64,000 nt of DNA, from assembly GCA_958450365.1 (NCBI GenBank), contig CAUEEP010000740.1:3633001-3697000 (forward strand). The letters run 5' to 3'. Below, one piece after another: positions 34,661-46,249 of the stretch. This DNA is from Mesorhabditis belari. Lineage: Eukaryota > Nematoda > Chromadorea > Rhabditida > Rhabditidae. Position 1 is the stretch's first letter; every line of letters starts with the position of its first letter. A model generated the notes under the pieces. It had not been told where the DNA came from, made no database searches, and saw only the letters and a program-made list of their open reading frames with translations. The translations under genes were made by a program, and so were the position numbers.

Positions 34661-35460
34661 TGCATCAATCGCAAAACGAAGGCCTGTGCCCGATATCCCC
34701 TGTGTGCAACCGAGGCAGTTTTTTATTAAAATGAATCGATCTTTTTCATTTTCGGTATTATTCATATTACCCGGTTTATTCTCGATTTTTTTCATTTTTG
34801 CATTTATTTCAGTCAAAAGATAAACCTTTTAGCGGCTGCTGTGAAAAATGAATGGAAACAGCTTTGTCTGGCTCATTTTTAAATTCTTATATCTTTGGTA
34901 TTTGTTCAGATTTCATTTTCCTTAGATTTATTTTGGCCTCGCCTCGCCGATCTTGCCGGTATTCATCCATTGCATTTTCGTCTCAGTATAAGCCAAAGCC
35001 TTCTTCCTCCCGAATATTCAAGCGAGAAATCGCTAAAAAACTGCTAAATTCCGACTTGGGTAACTAAAATCGGGACGCTAGGAGTTTGATTGAAATTTGA
35101 AACATTCTTCTATTTTTGAAGTGAAGAAAACGCAGCAATCCGTCCGATCTCCAATGGATGTGTATCCCATTCCTTAACTTTTTAACTTTTTAAAATTTAA
35201 CTTTTGATTGACTATTTATAAAGGTGGAATTTTTTGACTGAGATAAATGATGATTGAAATTTTGATGCAAATCCGAACAACGCGTTAAACAAAAAAAAAA
35301 GGAGCAATTGAAAATGAAAATAAAATGAAAACGACCGATTTATTTTTGTCAACTTCTGCTCGAGTTGCATAGGGATATCGAAATGGGATGAATTGGATGA
35401 AATAAATGACAATAAGTCAGTGACAAAATAAAACTAAAACTGTATAAAAACCGATAAAAA
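34661..35460. other. Spacer with no supported gene
   Basis: A plus-strand open stretch after tccttag near 34925 (SPRRSCRYSSIAFSSQYKPK) to a TAA near 35066 is exon-like but isolated. The sequence from about 35110 to 35460 is a diverged version of the 3' flank of the F-box cassettes (gaagaaaacgcagcaatc, then atgtgtatcccattcc). Confidence 0.4.
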
Positions 35461-35463
35461 CCC

Positions 35464-36130
35464 TCAAAAGTTCAGCATTTCCGATTGCGGTTGACGTAGA
35501 AGGCGAAAAAGCCTGTTAGTCTGCCGCCGGCATAACCCCTTTGCGATATGAAGCATGTAGACACAATCCCTGCTCGAGTCGATGTTTCGTCGAAAAAATG
35601 GACCCTCCGGCAAATCATTCGAGTATCCGAAATGCTTTTTCAAGCGTTCGTTCGCCATTTTAATGACTTCTTGCTGATTTTCTTCTTCAAATCGCTTCAT
35701 TCCAGAGGATTACGAAATAAAATCGAGGATTCGGGTATCCTGAGAATAGTAGATATCCATATAAAAAGCCGCTTTCAAATTCTTGCTTGGGATCCCCTTT
35801 TCAACGATTGATTGCACTATCTGTTCAAAGTGACCCCTGAAATTCCACGCTCTCAAGAATTTTATGGAAGTCGTGGCGAGAGCATCGTTGTAGAAATGTG
35901 GCACCTTTCGGTTTTTCGAAACTAATACGAAATTGATAATGGGAACGGCGGGAAAAATTCTCTTCGAACAAATAAAAGTGACGCATTTTTGAGAAGAAAG
36001 CGAGACTTTGTCGTGAGACTGAACCAGTTAAGCGCTTTTGGATTTCGAATTTCTTTAAGCTCTCAACACCTTGGTTAAGGAAAAGTAATGCAAAGAGAGA
36101 GAATAAAAGTTTTTCCGAGCTCAAACTGTA
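35464..36130 (-). pseudogene. Diverged F-box-family gene remnant
   Basis: The minus strand carries NQGVESLKKFEIQKRL (about 36070) and, after a frame change, HFYNDALATTSIKFL, FEQIVQSIVEKGIPSKNLK, MKRFEEENQQEVIKMANERL and FFRRNIDSSRDCVYM. These align with the C-terminal half of the other copies but at clearly lower identity, so this is an older paralogue. The fragment at 10880-11035 resembles it most. No F-box motif remains. Confidence 0.65.
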
Positions 36131-36366
36131 TGAGAATTTTTGGGTTGAAGGGCGCCGATTTCTCTTGCAAATAAAGTACACAATGTTTTTGGAAGACTGG
36201 AAATATCCCAATTCCGTTTTTTTTGCTTCCACGCTTTCCCATCTTTTGAGCTATAACTTAAGTTATATTATTTAATTTTCTGGGAAGTATTGTTCAGAAA
36301 TCTTTTTTGGAGGCTGTACAGACTCGAAAAAAACTTTATTTAGTAGAAAAATGCAGAAGCTCTGTC

Positions 36367-37562
36367 TTAGATTTCATTGAATCGCTCGACCTCAATCAAG
36401 TAGTGATCCCCGTCACGACGCCAATACTAGAAAAGAATTTTTGATTGATACGTCAAGAATAATAATCACTTAATCAAAAAATGTATAAATCTAATCTACC
36501 ATACTTCTGTAGTGAAAGGTTGCTAGATTCACCACCCCACTTTCACATTCATTTCTCGACTCTTGTTTCCTCTATCGAAAATTCTCGATATGGAAACTTT
36601 GAGATATTTTAGGATTGTGGACTGACCTGAACAATATTAAATGTCAATCCCTTTTTCCCAGCCGACTTTCTGAACTCGAGCTGCCGCGATGTCAAGCAGC
36701 ATAGCGAATCGTGTCCTCACTGCCGGAGAATGACTACTCTGGCTGCTCAGTGGCAAAAGGCTTAAATTGAGCACTGCCACATGTGGGATACCCCTGGCTG
36801 TGTGAATTTACCCAGTGCTGCCCAGCCGGCAAAAAAATCTATGTTGATTCTCTGGAAAGTCGTAAATAAATTATTCTACGATATAGAAATTTTTTTGTTT
36901 TTCTTTTTGATAGAGAGAGCCTGTGTACTTATTGGGATTACACGGTCCGTTTTTCTAAATTAGTACATGATTGCATCATGTTGATTACACTGCCCGTTTT
37001 TATCCTTCAAAAAAACATGAAATCATACAATACTCCCATTTTTCTACATTAGGGTGACCAATTTTTAACCTAGGAAAACCGAATTCCCCCATAATCAGCA
37101 TGTCGACAAATTTTGCCTCACATTTGATGCCAATACTTTTCATAGAAAAACGGGTCTCGTAATCAATATGATGCATCCAATTTAAATTTGCATAAAAATT
37201 GCGCTTTCCCGTATAATCAATAAGTAATGTGTATTCTCTTCTATACGCTGGATGGAAGAAATATTGTCATAGAATGTTGGTGATTACCATCCCTTCCAAC
37301 GGTGACCGTCTTTTTCTGCTCATCAATCAAACAAACCGTTCAGTTCCTGATAGTAAAACAGAGCTGAAAAGCAAATAAAAAAAACTTTTTTCAAAAACGA
37401 AAGTCAAATTATTTAATGGGGGCGAATCCCTTTGATTCTTTTAAAAAAAGTCTACGTCTCTTCTGTTGTACGTGAATCGTATAGATCGTACTCACGCATT
37501 GTTTCCGGCTTTCTCAAAAGAGTCGATGAATGGACGAAGAGTATCCTCAAGGGAACCTTGGC
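36367..37562 (-). CDS. NTF2-like-domain protein, partial model
   Basis: Three terminal minus-strand exons join in phase 0: 36680-36627 (FRKSAGKKGLTFNIVQ), 36571-36500 (NECESGVVNLATFHYRSM) and 36426-36367 (YWRRDGDHYLIEVERFNEI, TAA). The ending strand with YW-R-DG and a hydrophobic repeat fits the last strands of NTF2-like cone domains common in secreted nematode proteins. That family call is by pattern only. An upstream exon (37562-37496, SLEDTLRPFIDSFEKAGNN) fits the N-terminal helix. Between them, sequence near 37290-37340 (VCLIDEQKKTVTVGRDG) is coding-like but needs a frame change. The first exon was not found. Confidence 0.5.
36938..37175. repeat. Imperfect inverted repeat, MITE-like
   Basis: ggattacacggtccgtttttct near the left end pairs with agaaaaacgggtctcgtaatc near the right end. 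The two also share gcatcatgttgattac/gtaatcaatatgatgcat. No coding. It lies inside the intron region of the NTF2-like gene. Confidence 0.45.
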
Positions 37563-37599
37563 CTGAACAGATTTAAAATTATGGTGAGTATTTGAAAAA

Positions 37600-38340
37600 T
37601 GTGAAACAAACATAAAGAATGCCTGGTATTTTTCTTTAGCAAAGACAATAAGAGTAGTATGAATCTGATGACAGAATTAGAAAATAATATTGTTTCTCTT
37701 GTCTTGTACGCTTTTTTTTAAAAATTTTCATTTATAAAATGAAGAATTGGTTTTGATACTGAGGTAGCAAATTGTCCTTGGGAATGCTCAAAAGTTCAAA
37801 ATAAAAAAAAAAACATTAACTCTATCATTTAGCTCATTTTTAGGCAAATTTGCGTTCGCTTTTGAAGAAAAACTTGAAACAAATTCGTTTTTTTCTTCGA
37901 AAACTTTTACAAATTTTGGACATGGAAATGAAATAGACTTGGTGAAATGTTGAAAATTTGTTTATTTGCTCAACTTTTTTCTTTATCTTTTGTATTTTAA
38001 CCAAAAAAAAAAATAGGAGCCTCTGTAAGATAAAAAGTGTTCAAATTGGAATCAAAACGAAAATCGGTTTTCTTGATCGTTTCGACTTTATTCGTTCCCA
38101 GGTATAAAACTTACGTGGAATAGAATCTGGGTTAAGCTAAAGAGAGTGGATCCCTTTTGATATCCCGCCATCTCTAACACCCCGACAACCCAACCCAACT
38201 CCTCCAACGTATTAGAGGGAGAGCCCCTGTGAAATGACCGACCTAAAATGCGAGTTGCATAGACCCGGAAGATATGTATCTTATTTAAAGTAGTATAATA
38301 AGACGAATAGATTACAAATAAGTGTAAGGGGAAGGGGGGA
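37600..38340. other. Gene-free AT-rich stretch
   Basis: Homopolymer-rich spacer. It might hold a 5' exon of the NTF2-like gene, but I could not identify one. Confidence 0.35.
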
Positions 38341-38365
38341 CTCCAAATGAGAGTATCACTTGTCC

Positions 38366-38527
38366 TCCTAGGGCTCCTCACCGCTGTCCCTCCTAGGGCT
38401 CCTCACCGTCCTCCTAGGCTCCTCACTGTCCCTCCTTAGGGCTCCCTCACCTCTGTCCTCCCAGGCTCCCTCACCGCCCTCCCAGGCTCCTCACTGTCCT
38501 CCCAGGCCCCTCACTGTCCTCCCAGGC
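38366..38527. repeat. GC-rich minisatellite
   Basis: Tandem repeats of a roughly 20 bp unit close to cctcctaggctcctcactgt, eight or more copies with single-base variation. Strikingly C/T rich on the plus strand for this AT-rich locus. Confidence 0.85.
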
Positions 38528-39305
38528 AATCCCAAAGGGACCGGCCCTCCTCGGCACAAATAAAAAGGGATAAGCACAGGGAAGGGTGACACATTTGCAT
38601 AAGAATAGATGCAAATTCTGTCAATGACAACAATAGTAACTAAAATATCAGTTTGGTCTCGGAGCCAGACAATCCTTTTATACCTTTTAAAAATATCAAC
38701 TTAACGCGAGCTTTCATAAAATTTCGCGAAAGAGCAATTTTGAAATAAATAATAGTATTTTCTTCTGATGCCAAAAACAAACTCAATAGATCGATTAGAT
38801 TTATTATTTATTTTAAAAAGTAACCTTTTAAAAAAAAAAGCGGACAAGACTTTCCGGCGCCAATCTGATACAACATGACCCTAACAATATTTGTTACATT
38901 ACTAATCGGAAACTTGAGAAAACTCTGAGGTTTAAATTTTTAAAAACCACCAAAAAATATCAATATTTTTGCTCGAAAAGAGTTGGCTGGTGTCAACTGC
39001 CGAGTTGGGAGAGACTTTAAAAGCAGCTTCAAGAGAAGCGGGAAAGATATAGTGAAATCGACTGGTCTCTTATTTTGTTGGAAAAAGCTCCTTCAGTGTC
39101 AAGCAAAATAAAACAAAAGCAAAGCTCTAGGCTAGGGTGAGACCCGCTTGTTTTTAAGATCTACGACGGTGGATATAATACTGATTTTTTTATGGGAAAG
39201 AGCTATTACTTAAAAACTCGAAACTAAGCACAAATAAAATCCACACACCCACATTTGCTACACCTAAAAAAAATTCAGTTCATTGAAAGGTAATCAGTAA
39301 AAGTC

Positions 39306-39306
<1 letters not shown>

Positions 39307-39370
<64 letters not shown>
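39307..39370. repeat. Uninterrupted run of about 64 T
   Basis: A pure poly-T tract, far longer than any other homopolymer in the window. On the minus strand it would be a poly-A tail following 39371-39640, which is fairly GC-rich and open. Confidence 0.9.
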
Positions 39371-40265
39371 CATTGGGAGAGCCTGATACGTAAAAGCTTT
39401 TGACAGCCGCGCACATTCGAACCGTTGGACAATTCAGCCGGTTCAATTCTTTCTCGTAAAAAGTTGTTTTTACCGGAAACATGATCTCGTGCTCGTTGAT
39501 TTTTACCGAACTGTCTCGAACTGTTCGAGTGCAATCGTCCGACTTTACTGGCAGAGGCGGGTTGAACCGGCTGAACTGTCCAAACGATCTGAATTGCCCG
39601 AGTGTCCATCAGTCCCACCTTTACTAATTGCCTTTTAATGAACTCTTTTTACCTTGGTGTAGCAAATTTGAGTATGTGGATTCTTCGTTTCGTGTATCCT
39701 CGAGTTTTGGGGTATTTGCTTTCCCTCTATATATAAAAAAATGATGATATATCCATCATTAGATCTGTTTAAAAAGTGTTCTCTTTTCGGCCAGGAAAAA
39801 TAAAACTGGGATCTTTGCTTCGACAACTGAAAGACTTTTCTTTGGGATACATTCCCAGTCCGAGTCGATTTTCCGCCCCCTTTCCCTGCTTCTCTTAGCT
39901 GTAAAAGTTCTTCCTCGCCAACTCGGCAGTTTACTGGGGCTTGGTGGCCTTTAAACATTTAAACCTCAATTTTCTCTGAGAATTCGCATCTTTTCTAGGT
40001 AAGACTGTAAAATTAATATTCTCGGGCAGTGACGATAATGATTCGTTATGCTGCCTGTCATGATTTGTTTCGATTGTAGTAACAGTACTGTTTTACTAAT
40101 TGCCTTCATAAAACGAATAATTTAACATAGCAAAATTTTTTTGATCTCAAAACACAGAAATTTTTTCGAGAAAACGGTAAAATTTTTTTTTCGAAAAGCA
40201 ACAAAATAACAAATATCATAAGAAAAAGTAGCATTTGACTCTTTTTGAACTTAAACATCTTTTTT

Positions 40266-40511
40266 TTAAGAATATTCGTGATCTTCTTCGGTGGCTTCGG
40301 GTGGATACTTCGTAAAGAAACTGCGGATCACAAAAAACCATCGTGTATACAGTGACTGTAAGTAAAGATGATTCGTATTTCTATAAACTCCAATATCTTT
40401 TCCGTTTAACGATAGAAAAAGATTTGTGATCGATCGTGATCGTTTCTGAGCAGAGAATCTGGGGGATGCAGCCAAAAGCGACTTGACCAGCGGCTTAAAC
40501 TTATATAACAA
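40266..40511 (-). CDS. C-terminal exon(s) of an unidentified gene
   Basis: The minus strand is open for 81 codons ending TAA at 40266. It has basic, coding-like sequence (KPLVKSLLAASPRFSAQKRS) and an acidic C-terminus (YPPEATEEDHEYS). A ttacag acceptor before SLYTRWFF and a tataag before KPLVK suggest one or two exons. No family recognised. Confidence 0.4.
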   Translation of the reverse strand: MLYKFKPLVKSLLAASPRFSAQKRSRSITNLFLSLNGKDIGVYRNTNHLYLQSLYTRWFFVIRSFFTKYPPEATEEDHEYS

Positions 40512-40683
40512 AAGGATTATTTTTAAGCAAATGTTTTATGGTGGCTTCTTTTTGCGCTGAGTTTCTTTCTTATAATCATCAAAACAGTTAATCAGATGAT
40601 TATCTTCACATTAATTTAGCCAAAAAAAGAAGAAACATTTTTAGCGAATTCGTGCCCAGTTGGATAGGATTTCCTTCTCACCA

Positions 40684-41045
40684 TGCCTCGGATCATGCTT
40701 ACAATTTTACTTACATCGTTGGTATTTTCGAAATAATACCCGTTTCATAAATAAAAACAAGAAAGCTCACTCGTTTTGTTCAGAATTTCACCTTTAACGA
40801 CAACGATATAAGGGAACTATTCTCGATTGGGAAAATGGCCGAAAAGAATTGACAGAAAAAACGGTGCCCACTTCGTCTCAATCCACTGTCAGGCGGAGAA
40901 CTATTTTCGGTGATTATCAATTTGCGTGGATTGGCTATCACGTGTCCGGAGCTAAAGATAACGAAATTTGTGCCGACAAAACGACTAATGATTATGTGGA
41001 TCCGTGGGTGGGAAGAGGCGATGGATAATGGATGGAAGGGCAGCT
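40684..41045 (+). CDS. Possible small secreted-protein gene, uncertain
   Basis: ATG 40684 opens a hydrophobic 13-residue leader (MPRIMLTILLTSL) ending at a gtattt donor. After a gttcag acceptor the frame continues NFTFNDNDIRELF and meets a TGA. Further on, after ctgtcag at about 40891, another open exon (FGDYQFAWIGYHVSGAKDN) ends at gtggga. The pieces could be one secreted-protein gene, but the frames do not join cleanly. Low certainty. Confidence 0.25.
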
Positions 41046-41617
41046 CAAACTCCTCTCCAAGTTTCCTTTACAATTTCCCTACCATCGTGGGCCGAATAGT
41101 CATGTGCTTTTTCCTGCCTTCCATTTTTCAACAAAAATAGTAAAATTTTTTAAATTTTTGTTTAGAAGCATTCAGCTAATCTATCTAAATTTTCAAATAA
41201 AATAAAAAATTATGGAGTATAACTAAAATTTAGCTTTTTTCTTTGAAAAGAAAGTTCACAAAGTTAAGAAAGACTTTTTTCTGGATTCAACATTGAAAAT
41301 TTGGCAATAAAAAGGGGTGAAAAAGCATCAAATCATAAAACGACCAGTGATTACATAATTTCATGTCATTGGGAAGAAAACTGGAAGGTAGTTGGGATAG
41401 AGAAAAATCTAAGGATTGTTTCACGGCTCGTTTTCTATGCAAGAAGTTAAGAGAGAATACTTCTTTGTACATTTGTCTCCCTTTTTTCTGTCATTTTGTT
41501 TTATATCAAGAGAGAAAAAGTGGTTCACAAGAGTCAAGAAAAAAAACAAAGTAAAAAACATGTTTTCAAAGTAGCAAAAGTGATTAATTTCTTTTTCAAA
41601 TTGTTAACTAGCGAAGC

Positions 41618-41780
41618 TCATTCATCCAGATCGTAATAACCAAGATCAATCACACCGGTATCGACAATGCGACACCAAATTGTCAACAAAGATTGTCCCT
41701 CTTTTTTTCCTGGGCACCGCGGCTTCAACTCCCGTAATCTTAGGGAATCCAAAAATGCAATAATAGGCACAAAATGATAA
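41618..41780 (-). CDS. Terminal exon of an unidentified gene
   Basis: After a ttttag acceptor at 41780 the minus strand reads 54 codons to TGA at 41618: LRLRELKPRCPGKK, then LLTIWCRIVDTGVIDLGYYD. It is open throughout and has codon use like a real exon. Candidate upstream sequence at 42030-41913 is open in two frames and could not be joined. No family recognised. Confidence 0.4.
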
Positions 41781-42177
41781 CTAAAAATAAGTCTTCAAGG
41801 CAAAGCACTTCACATTCGAGCTGCTTGATAGACACTGTTGTTGAACAACCGCCCCTTCACATGCGAAACAAAAAACAGAAATATTTTCACAAATCATCAC
41901 TGTACCTGTTTTCTATTCACTCTGTTCCGTTTTCCCCCTCATTCCCGACAGGAAGTGGAATAAAAACTTGTCAATCAGTGCGTCCAGTTGAGCAAATAAA
42001 GATCTCGACTCCCAACGGGGAAAAAGCTCTTTTCTAAAACTCATGGTAAATTCTCCGACCGTAAAAGGTGTCCCTGGCAAGTAAAGTCGAGAAAAGAATG
42101 GATTTTCACATAAAAGCTCGCCGCCCTTAGCCAAACTCATCCCAGGTCTAGCGCTTTTGGGGGAGAGAGTCTACATT

Positions 42178-42835
42178 AGAAGTGGGATTGTCGATTGAAA
42201 AATCAATCCCGGCACCATTCAAAATAAAATTGGTGGCAGGTAATTTTTTGTAGTAGTTAATAGTAAATTTAGCAAAAAAGTGATTACCCAATATTTAAAT
42301 GCCTTCAGGCCTCCTGGTGTCCCGATTCGAACGAAAATCATGGATCTTTTATTAGACGAACTATCGATCCGTGCCGTAAGACTGAACTCTCCATTAACCT
42401 TTCCCCATCCTCTTCATCATTTCCATCTTTTCCTCATGTATCTTGTTCTCAAACTCCTTTCGAAGCTCACCGTGATCGATCTCTTGTATTATCCATTGAT
42501 GAGAATGCTTTTTTCGATATGGCTTCCATCATTTCATTAAGGGTGTTCCATTGTATTTTGTGTTGAGTAATATGATCTCCATTTGTTAACATTTTGTTTT
42601 TCTTTCAAAGATTTCAAAGAGTAAAGATTTTTAGCAGGAAAGCACATGAAATTTTATAAAAAAAACGTATACTACCGTATCACGAAGCTTGTGCCAAGAC
42701 TTAGTTTTCAAAGTGGGCACATTTTAAAAAACGCTTCACCTTTCACTTTCTCTTTCCATCTCCACCCTCAAATCCTCTCAAAAGTATCAGAGAACCGTCT
42801 AATCCTATTTTTTTCCTCAGAAAACAAAAATTTCT
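42178..42835 (+). repeat. Direct duplication, copy 2 (partner 190-845)
   Basis: Copy of the 324-581 exon region. The frame is broken after the LLLDELS segment by a small indel, so this looks like the non-functional copy. Confidence 0.75.
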
Positions 42836-42839
42836 TTTT

Positions 42840-43885
42840 AAAAAAGCTTTGTAGTTTTATCTAAGCTTATCCAATACAGCTGATCGTCAAAAACAGGAAA
42901 ACAGGGGGTAAAAATAGGGATTTGAGTCTGATGTACTAACAAAGAGAAAAAGAAGGGATAGAAAAAGGATAAAGGAAAGTCTCAACAATTTCCTAATTGT
43001 TATATTTTGACGAGTAAAAACAGTCTAGTCTTTTTTGATTTATTTAATAAAGTTTTGAAAAAATAAAGACATCCGATTTCAAATAAAGCATCAATTCAGT
43101 TTTTTTTCCAATAAAATGTAAGACTTTTCAACTCTTACTCAGAAATTTGAAGGTTTTTAATTTAAGGTTTAATCTAAGGTTTAATCTAAGGTCAATTGCT
43201 ACAAATCTGCTACTGTTTATCTGCTAGCTGCTAGTTTTTATCTCAGTTATAATATCTTACAAAAGCTTTTGTCAAATTTTCAAAGAATCAACTCAAAATC
43301 GGATAAAAACTAGAGAAAACGGTAAAAGATTACGGTAGATTATGATTGTTTTCAAAAGTTGACAATTTAATTTTGTGTAATAGAAGTCAACATGAGATTC
43401 TCTTTTCTTTATCGAATCTGTACAATATTTTCATTCCATCTCCATGCTTATTTTCAATGTTTTTCCCACATTTTTACCCTTTTCCATCCTCTTTTTCCAA
43501 GATTTTTCCTCAAAAGGTTTGCCCATTTTGTGAGTGAAACTTCAATATTCAGTATTCGTGTAACCCTTCAACATTTCTTCCAATATATTCGTGCTTATTT
43601 TGTCTTTAATTGAACACTTTTTAATAGTTTTCTCATTTGAATAGTTCATCGTAGCTTCATCGTACTTCAAGTTTGCCAATCTAGGACTCGAGATGAGGCA
43701 TACAAATCCCCCAATTTATATTCGATTATTAAAATTTCTTGAAAGTCTACCCTTGTACTTTTTCTATGCGTAATGGTCATTTGTCTTCACAGGAGTACTT
43801 GTTCCAAAGAATCCGGGGCAAAAGCTAGGACCTGGCTTCGAGCTTGCTCTGTCCATAGACTAGAAGACTTGATCTTGCTATCGGT
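42840..43885. other. Gene-free stretch
   Basis: AT-rich spacer with repeated ggtttaatctaa blocks near 43165-43195. Open frames at 43346-43613 are pyrimidine-rich and have no coding features. Confidence 0.45.
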
Positions 43886-44144
43886 TACATACTGAGGCTG
43901 GACAATGAAATATCATATTTGAAAGACAACAGCAGATAGTTTTTTTTTTGTCCCTGTAACTCCCTTGTCTTTACCGTATTTCTAAATATTACTTGTTAGC
44001 CATTTATGTAGCCCTTGAAAAAGAGCTTTCAGAAAATGTATGACACTAATAGTTTAAACTCAAAGACAAGGGAGTTACAGACGCGCGAAAGTGACGATCG
44101 TTTTTCAAATATGATATTTCATTGTCCAGTACTGTATGCATATG
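43886..44144. repeat. MITE with Tc1-like termini
   Basis: Left GGACAATGAAATATCATATT (43903 on) pairs with the inverted copy near 44105-44134. Next to it an internal pair (actcccttgtctt / aagacaagggagt) extends the stem. The right end reads ccagtactgta, a Tc1-like terminus with TA. About 255 bp, non-coding. Confidence 0.7.
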
Positions 44145-44510
44145 TTGTGTTCGATTTTTGCATTCAATTTGGGGCCTATATAGATTGAACAAAAAAACAT
44201 GCTTAATATAGTTCCAGAAGCTTTTTCTGGAGCTTTCGGCATTTTTCAAAGATCTTTTATTGATTACAGTCTATAGTTGGGTTTTCTTTTCAGAAAAAGA
44301 CAAAACAGACCTTTGAAAAATGCAGAAAACTACAGAAAACGTCCAAGAACATATATTAAGCATGTTTATATTATTGTTCATTCCATATAAGATTTAGATT
44401 GAATCTAAATCGGACGTCCGGATATAGACTGTAATCTAAATCGGACGTCCGCGATAAGTTCAATCTGTGAAAAAAAAAAATATAAATCGGACACAACATA
44501 TATATAGTGT
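44145..44510. repeat. Long imperfect palindrome next to the MITE
   Basis: Outer arms tatgttgtgttcgattt (44150) and aaatcggacacaacatata (44485) are inverted. Inside, acatgcttaatata / tatattaagcatgt and gcatttttcaaaga / tttgaaaaatgc pair too. The right half carries two tandem copies of aatctaaatcggacgtccg. Non-coding, probably a second element. Confidence 0.7.
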
Positions 44511-44937
44511 CACCTTCGCGAGTAAATGCGGCTTTTTTAAAACGCAACGCTTAGGAAAAATTAGCGTACTTCTTAACGAAAATTATTGCAAAAAAATTGC
44601 CGCAAAAATCACGAGCGTCGCGTTATCCTTTTAAAGATACTCTGCCGTTCAACTGATTTGGCGGGAAATTCCCTTGAAATGTAAAGATATTCTGGCTCAT
44701 CGGACGGGTAAAGAGGATTACTGGTAGTTACTCAACCAAAAACGCCGATTAATAAAGGAAAGTAAAGATTACTCATGCAAATTTTATTCGAGTAATTACT
44801 TACCACGAGGAACACTCTCTATTTGTAAGTGGTCAGCTCCGGTTTACAGTAAATTACTTTGGAGGACACTTTTTTTTCTCTTAAATTACTATTGATAATC
44901 GAAAGGTATTATAAATGATATTCAAACCGTACTTTTT

Positions 44938-45015
44938 AAATATTGGGTTGATGGAAGAGTCCTTTCCGATTTTTTGGGAGAGTACTCCAAAATTTGTTTC
45001 TCCATCAACCCAATA
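44938..45015. repeat. Short element with perfect 15 bp terminal inverted repeats
   Basis: tattgggttgatgga at the left pairs exactly with tccatcaacccaata at the right, 78 bp overall. An internal gagagtactcc also is near-palindromic. Confidence 0.7.
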
Positions 45016-45639
45016 AATGAAATTTTTTTCTTTGGCACTTTACAGTTATTTCTTCACAAAGTAACTCACTTAACCGTTTCATTTTCAAATCATTTCTCTA
45101 CATTGTTCCCAGTTACCAAACTTTGCCCAAAATCATAACCCAAACATCTTTTTTACCACGGGAAGTTGAAATAGCAAAATATTTGCATTTTTGATAAATT
45201 CTTTCATTTTATAAGTTGAGTGGGAGGAAATTTGAGACTTGAAAATGAATGATGTTTCACAAAAATCCCTTTTGATACATTGTAAATGCACTAACGAAAG
45301 ATGACTTTATTTCTTTCTAAAGTACGGTAGAGTTTTCCGTTTTCCATCAAATCAAATTTGAAGACGAATTCGGAGATCTTTCGTTCTTTATGACGCCAAC
45401 TCAAAATTTTAAAAAGAGAAAAACTCTAAAAGGAAACCTAGGGAAACAGTCCAAAAATAAAGGGAAATGATGCAGGAGAAACGTCAAAAGGAAAAAGCTG
45501 ATGTGAAGAATTCAGTAAAAAAAACGATGAATTTTGCAGGGAAATGAAAGTTGAAAGACTAATGGAAAGATTAGGATTATGTATGTGTTTTCAAAAATGT
45601 TTTTATATAAGGGAATCGTTCGTATAAGAGAGTCAGACT

Positions 45640-45845
45640 ACGCTTTCCACAGTTTTTGCCGTTTAGCCCAAATTTGACGTGTCAGCGAGGTCTGATTTGT
45701 CGAAATTCGGAATCTGGCACATACGACTTTTCTTTATATGGAAATATTTTTCGAAGCTCTACGGCCTGGCCTAAGGCCTTTTCCAGCAAAAAAAAGGTCC
45801 GCAAATGTCCAGGTGCGCAAAAAAAAGGTCGCATTTGTCCCACTC
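45640..45845 (+). repeat. Dispersed repeat, copy 1 (partner 57830-58038)
   Basis: About 200 bp shared in direct orientation, including ccacagtttttgcc, gcccaaatttgacgtg, tttgtcgaaattcgg, tacggcctggcctaaggcc and aatgtccaggtgcgca. Confidence 0.75.
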
Positions 45846-45977
45846 TCCGTCCTTGTTTTTAAAAAAGGAAGATTTAGGTCCAAAATTAAAACTTTTTTTT
45901 AAAAAACATTCTGGCAAAAGAGAGCTTGAAAGCCAGACCAAGATTGATTTGGCCAAATCAGAGATTTTTGATCTTTT

Positions 45978-46240
45978 GGTTCTGGCTTGGCTTAGCTCTG
46001 GCTTGGCTTAGCTCTGGCTTGGCTTAGCTTTGGCTTGGCTTAGCTTTGGCTTGGCTTAGCTTTGGCTTGGCTTAGCTCTTGGCTTGGCTTAGCTTTGGCT
46101 TCTGGCTTAGCTTATTTGGCTTATTTTTATTTGGCTTAGTTCTATTTGGCTTAGTTTTTGGCTTGGCTTAGCTTTGGCTTGGCTTAGCTTTGGCTTGGCT
46201 TAGCTTTGGCTTGGCTTAGCTTTGGCTTGGCATGACTTAG
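45978..46240 (+). repeat. Minisatellite, tggcttggcttagct units
   Basis: A 17 bp unit (ggcttggcttagctttg and variants) repeats about 15 times with a short degenerate middle (ttatttggcttatttt). Related gcttggcct-rich sequence appears at 54675-54790 and 62430-62510. Confidence 0.9.
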
Positions 46241-46249
46241 TCTTGGAAA

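Noticed and set aside
38366..38527. CRISPR-like array
   Set aside because: Units are contiguous with no unique spacers, and the host is a eukaryote.
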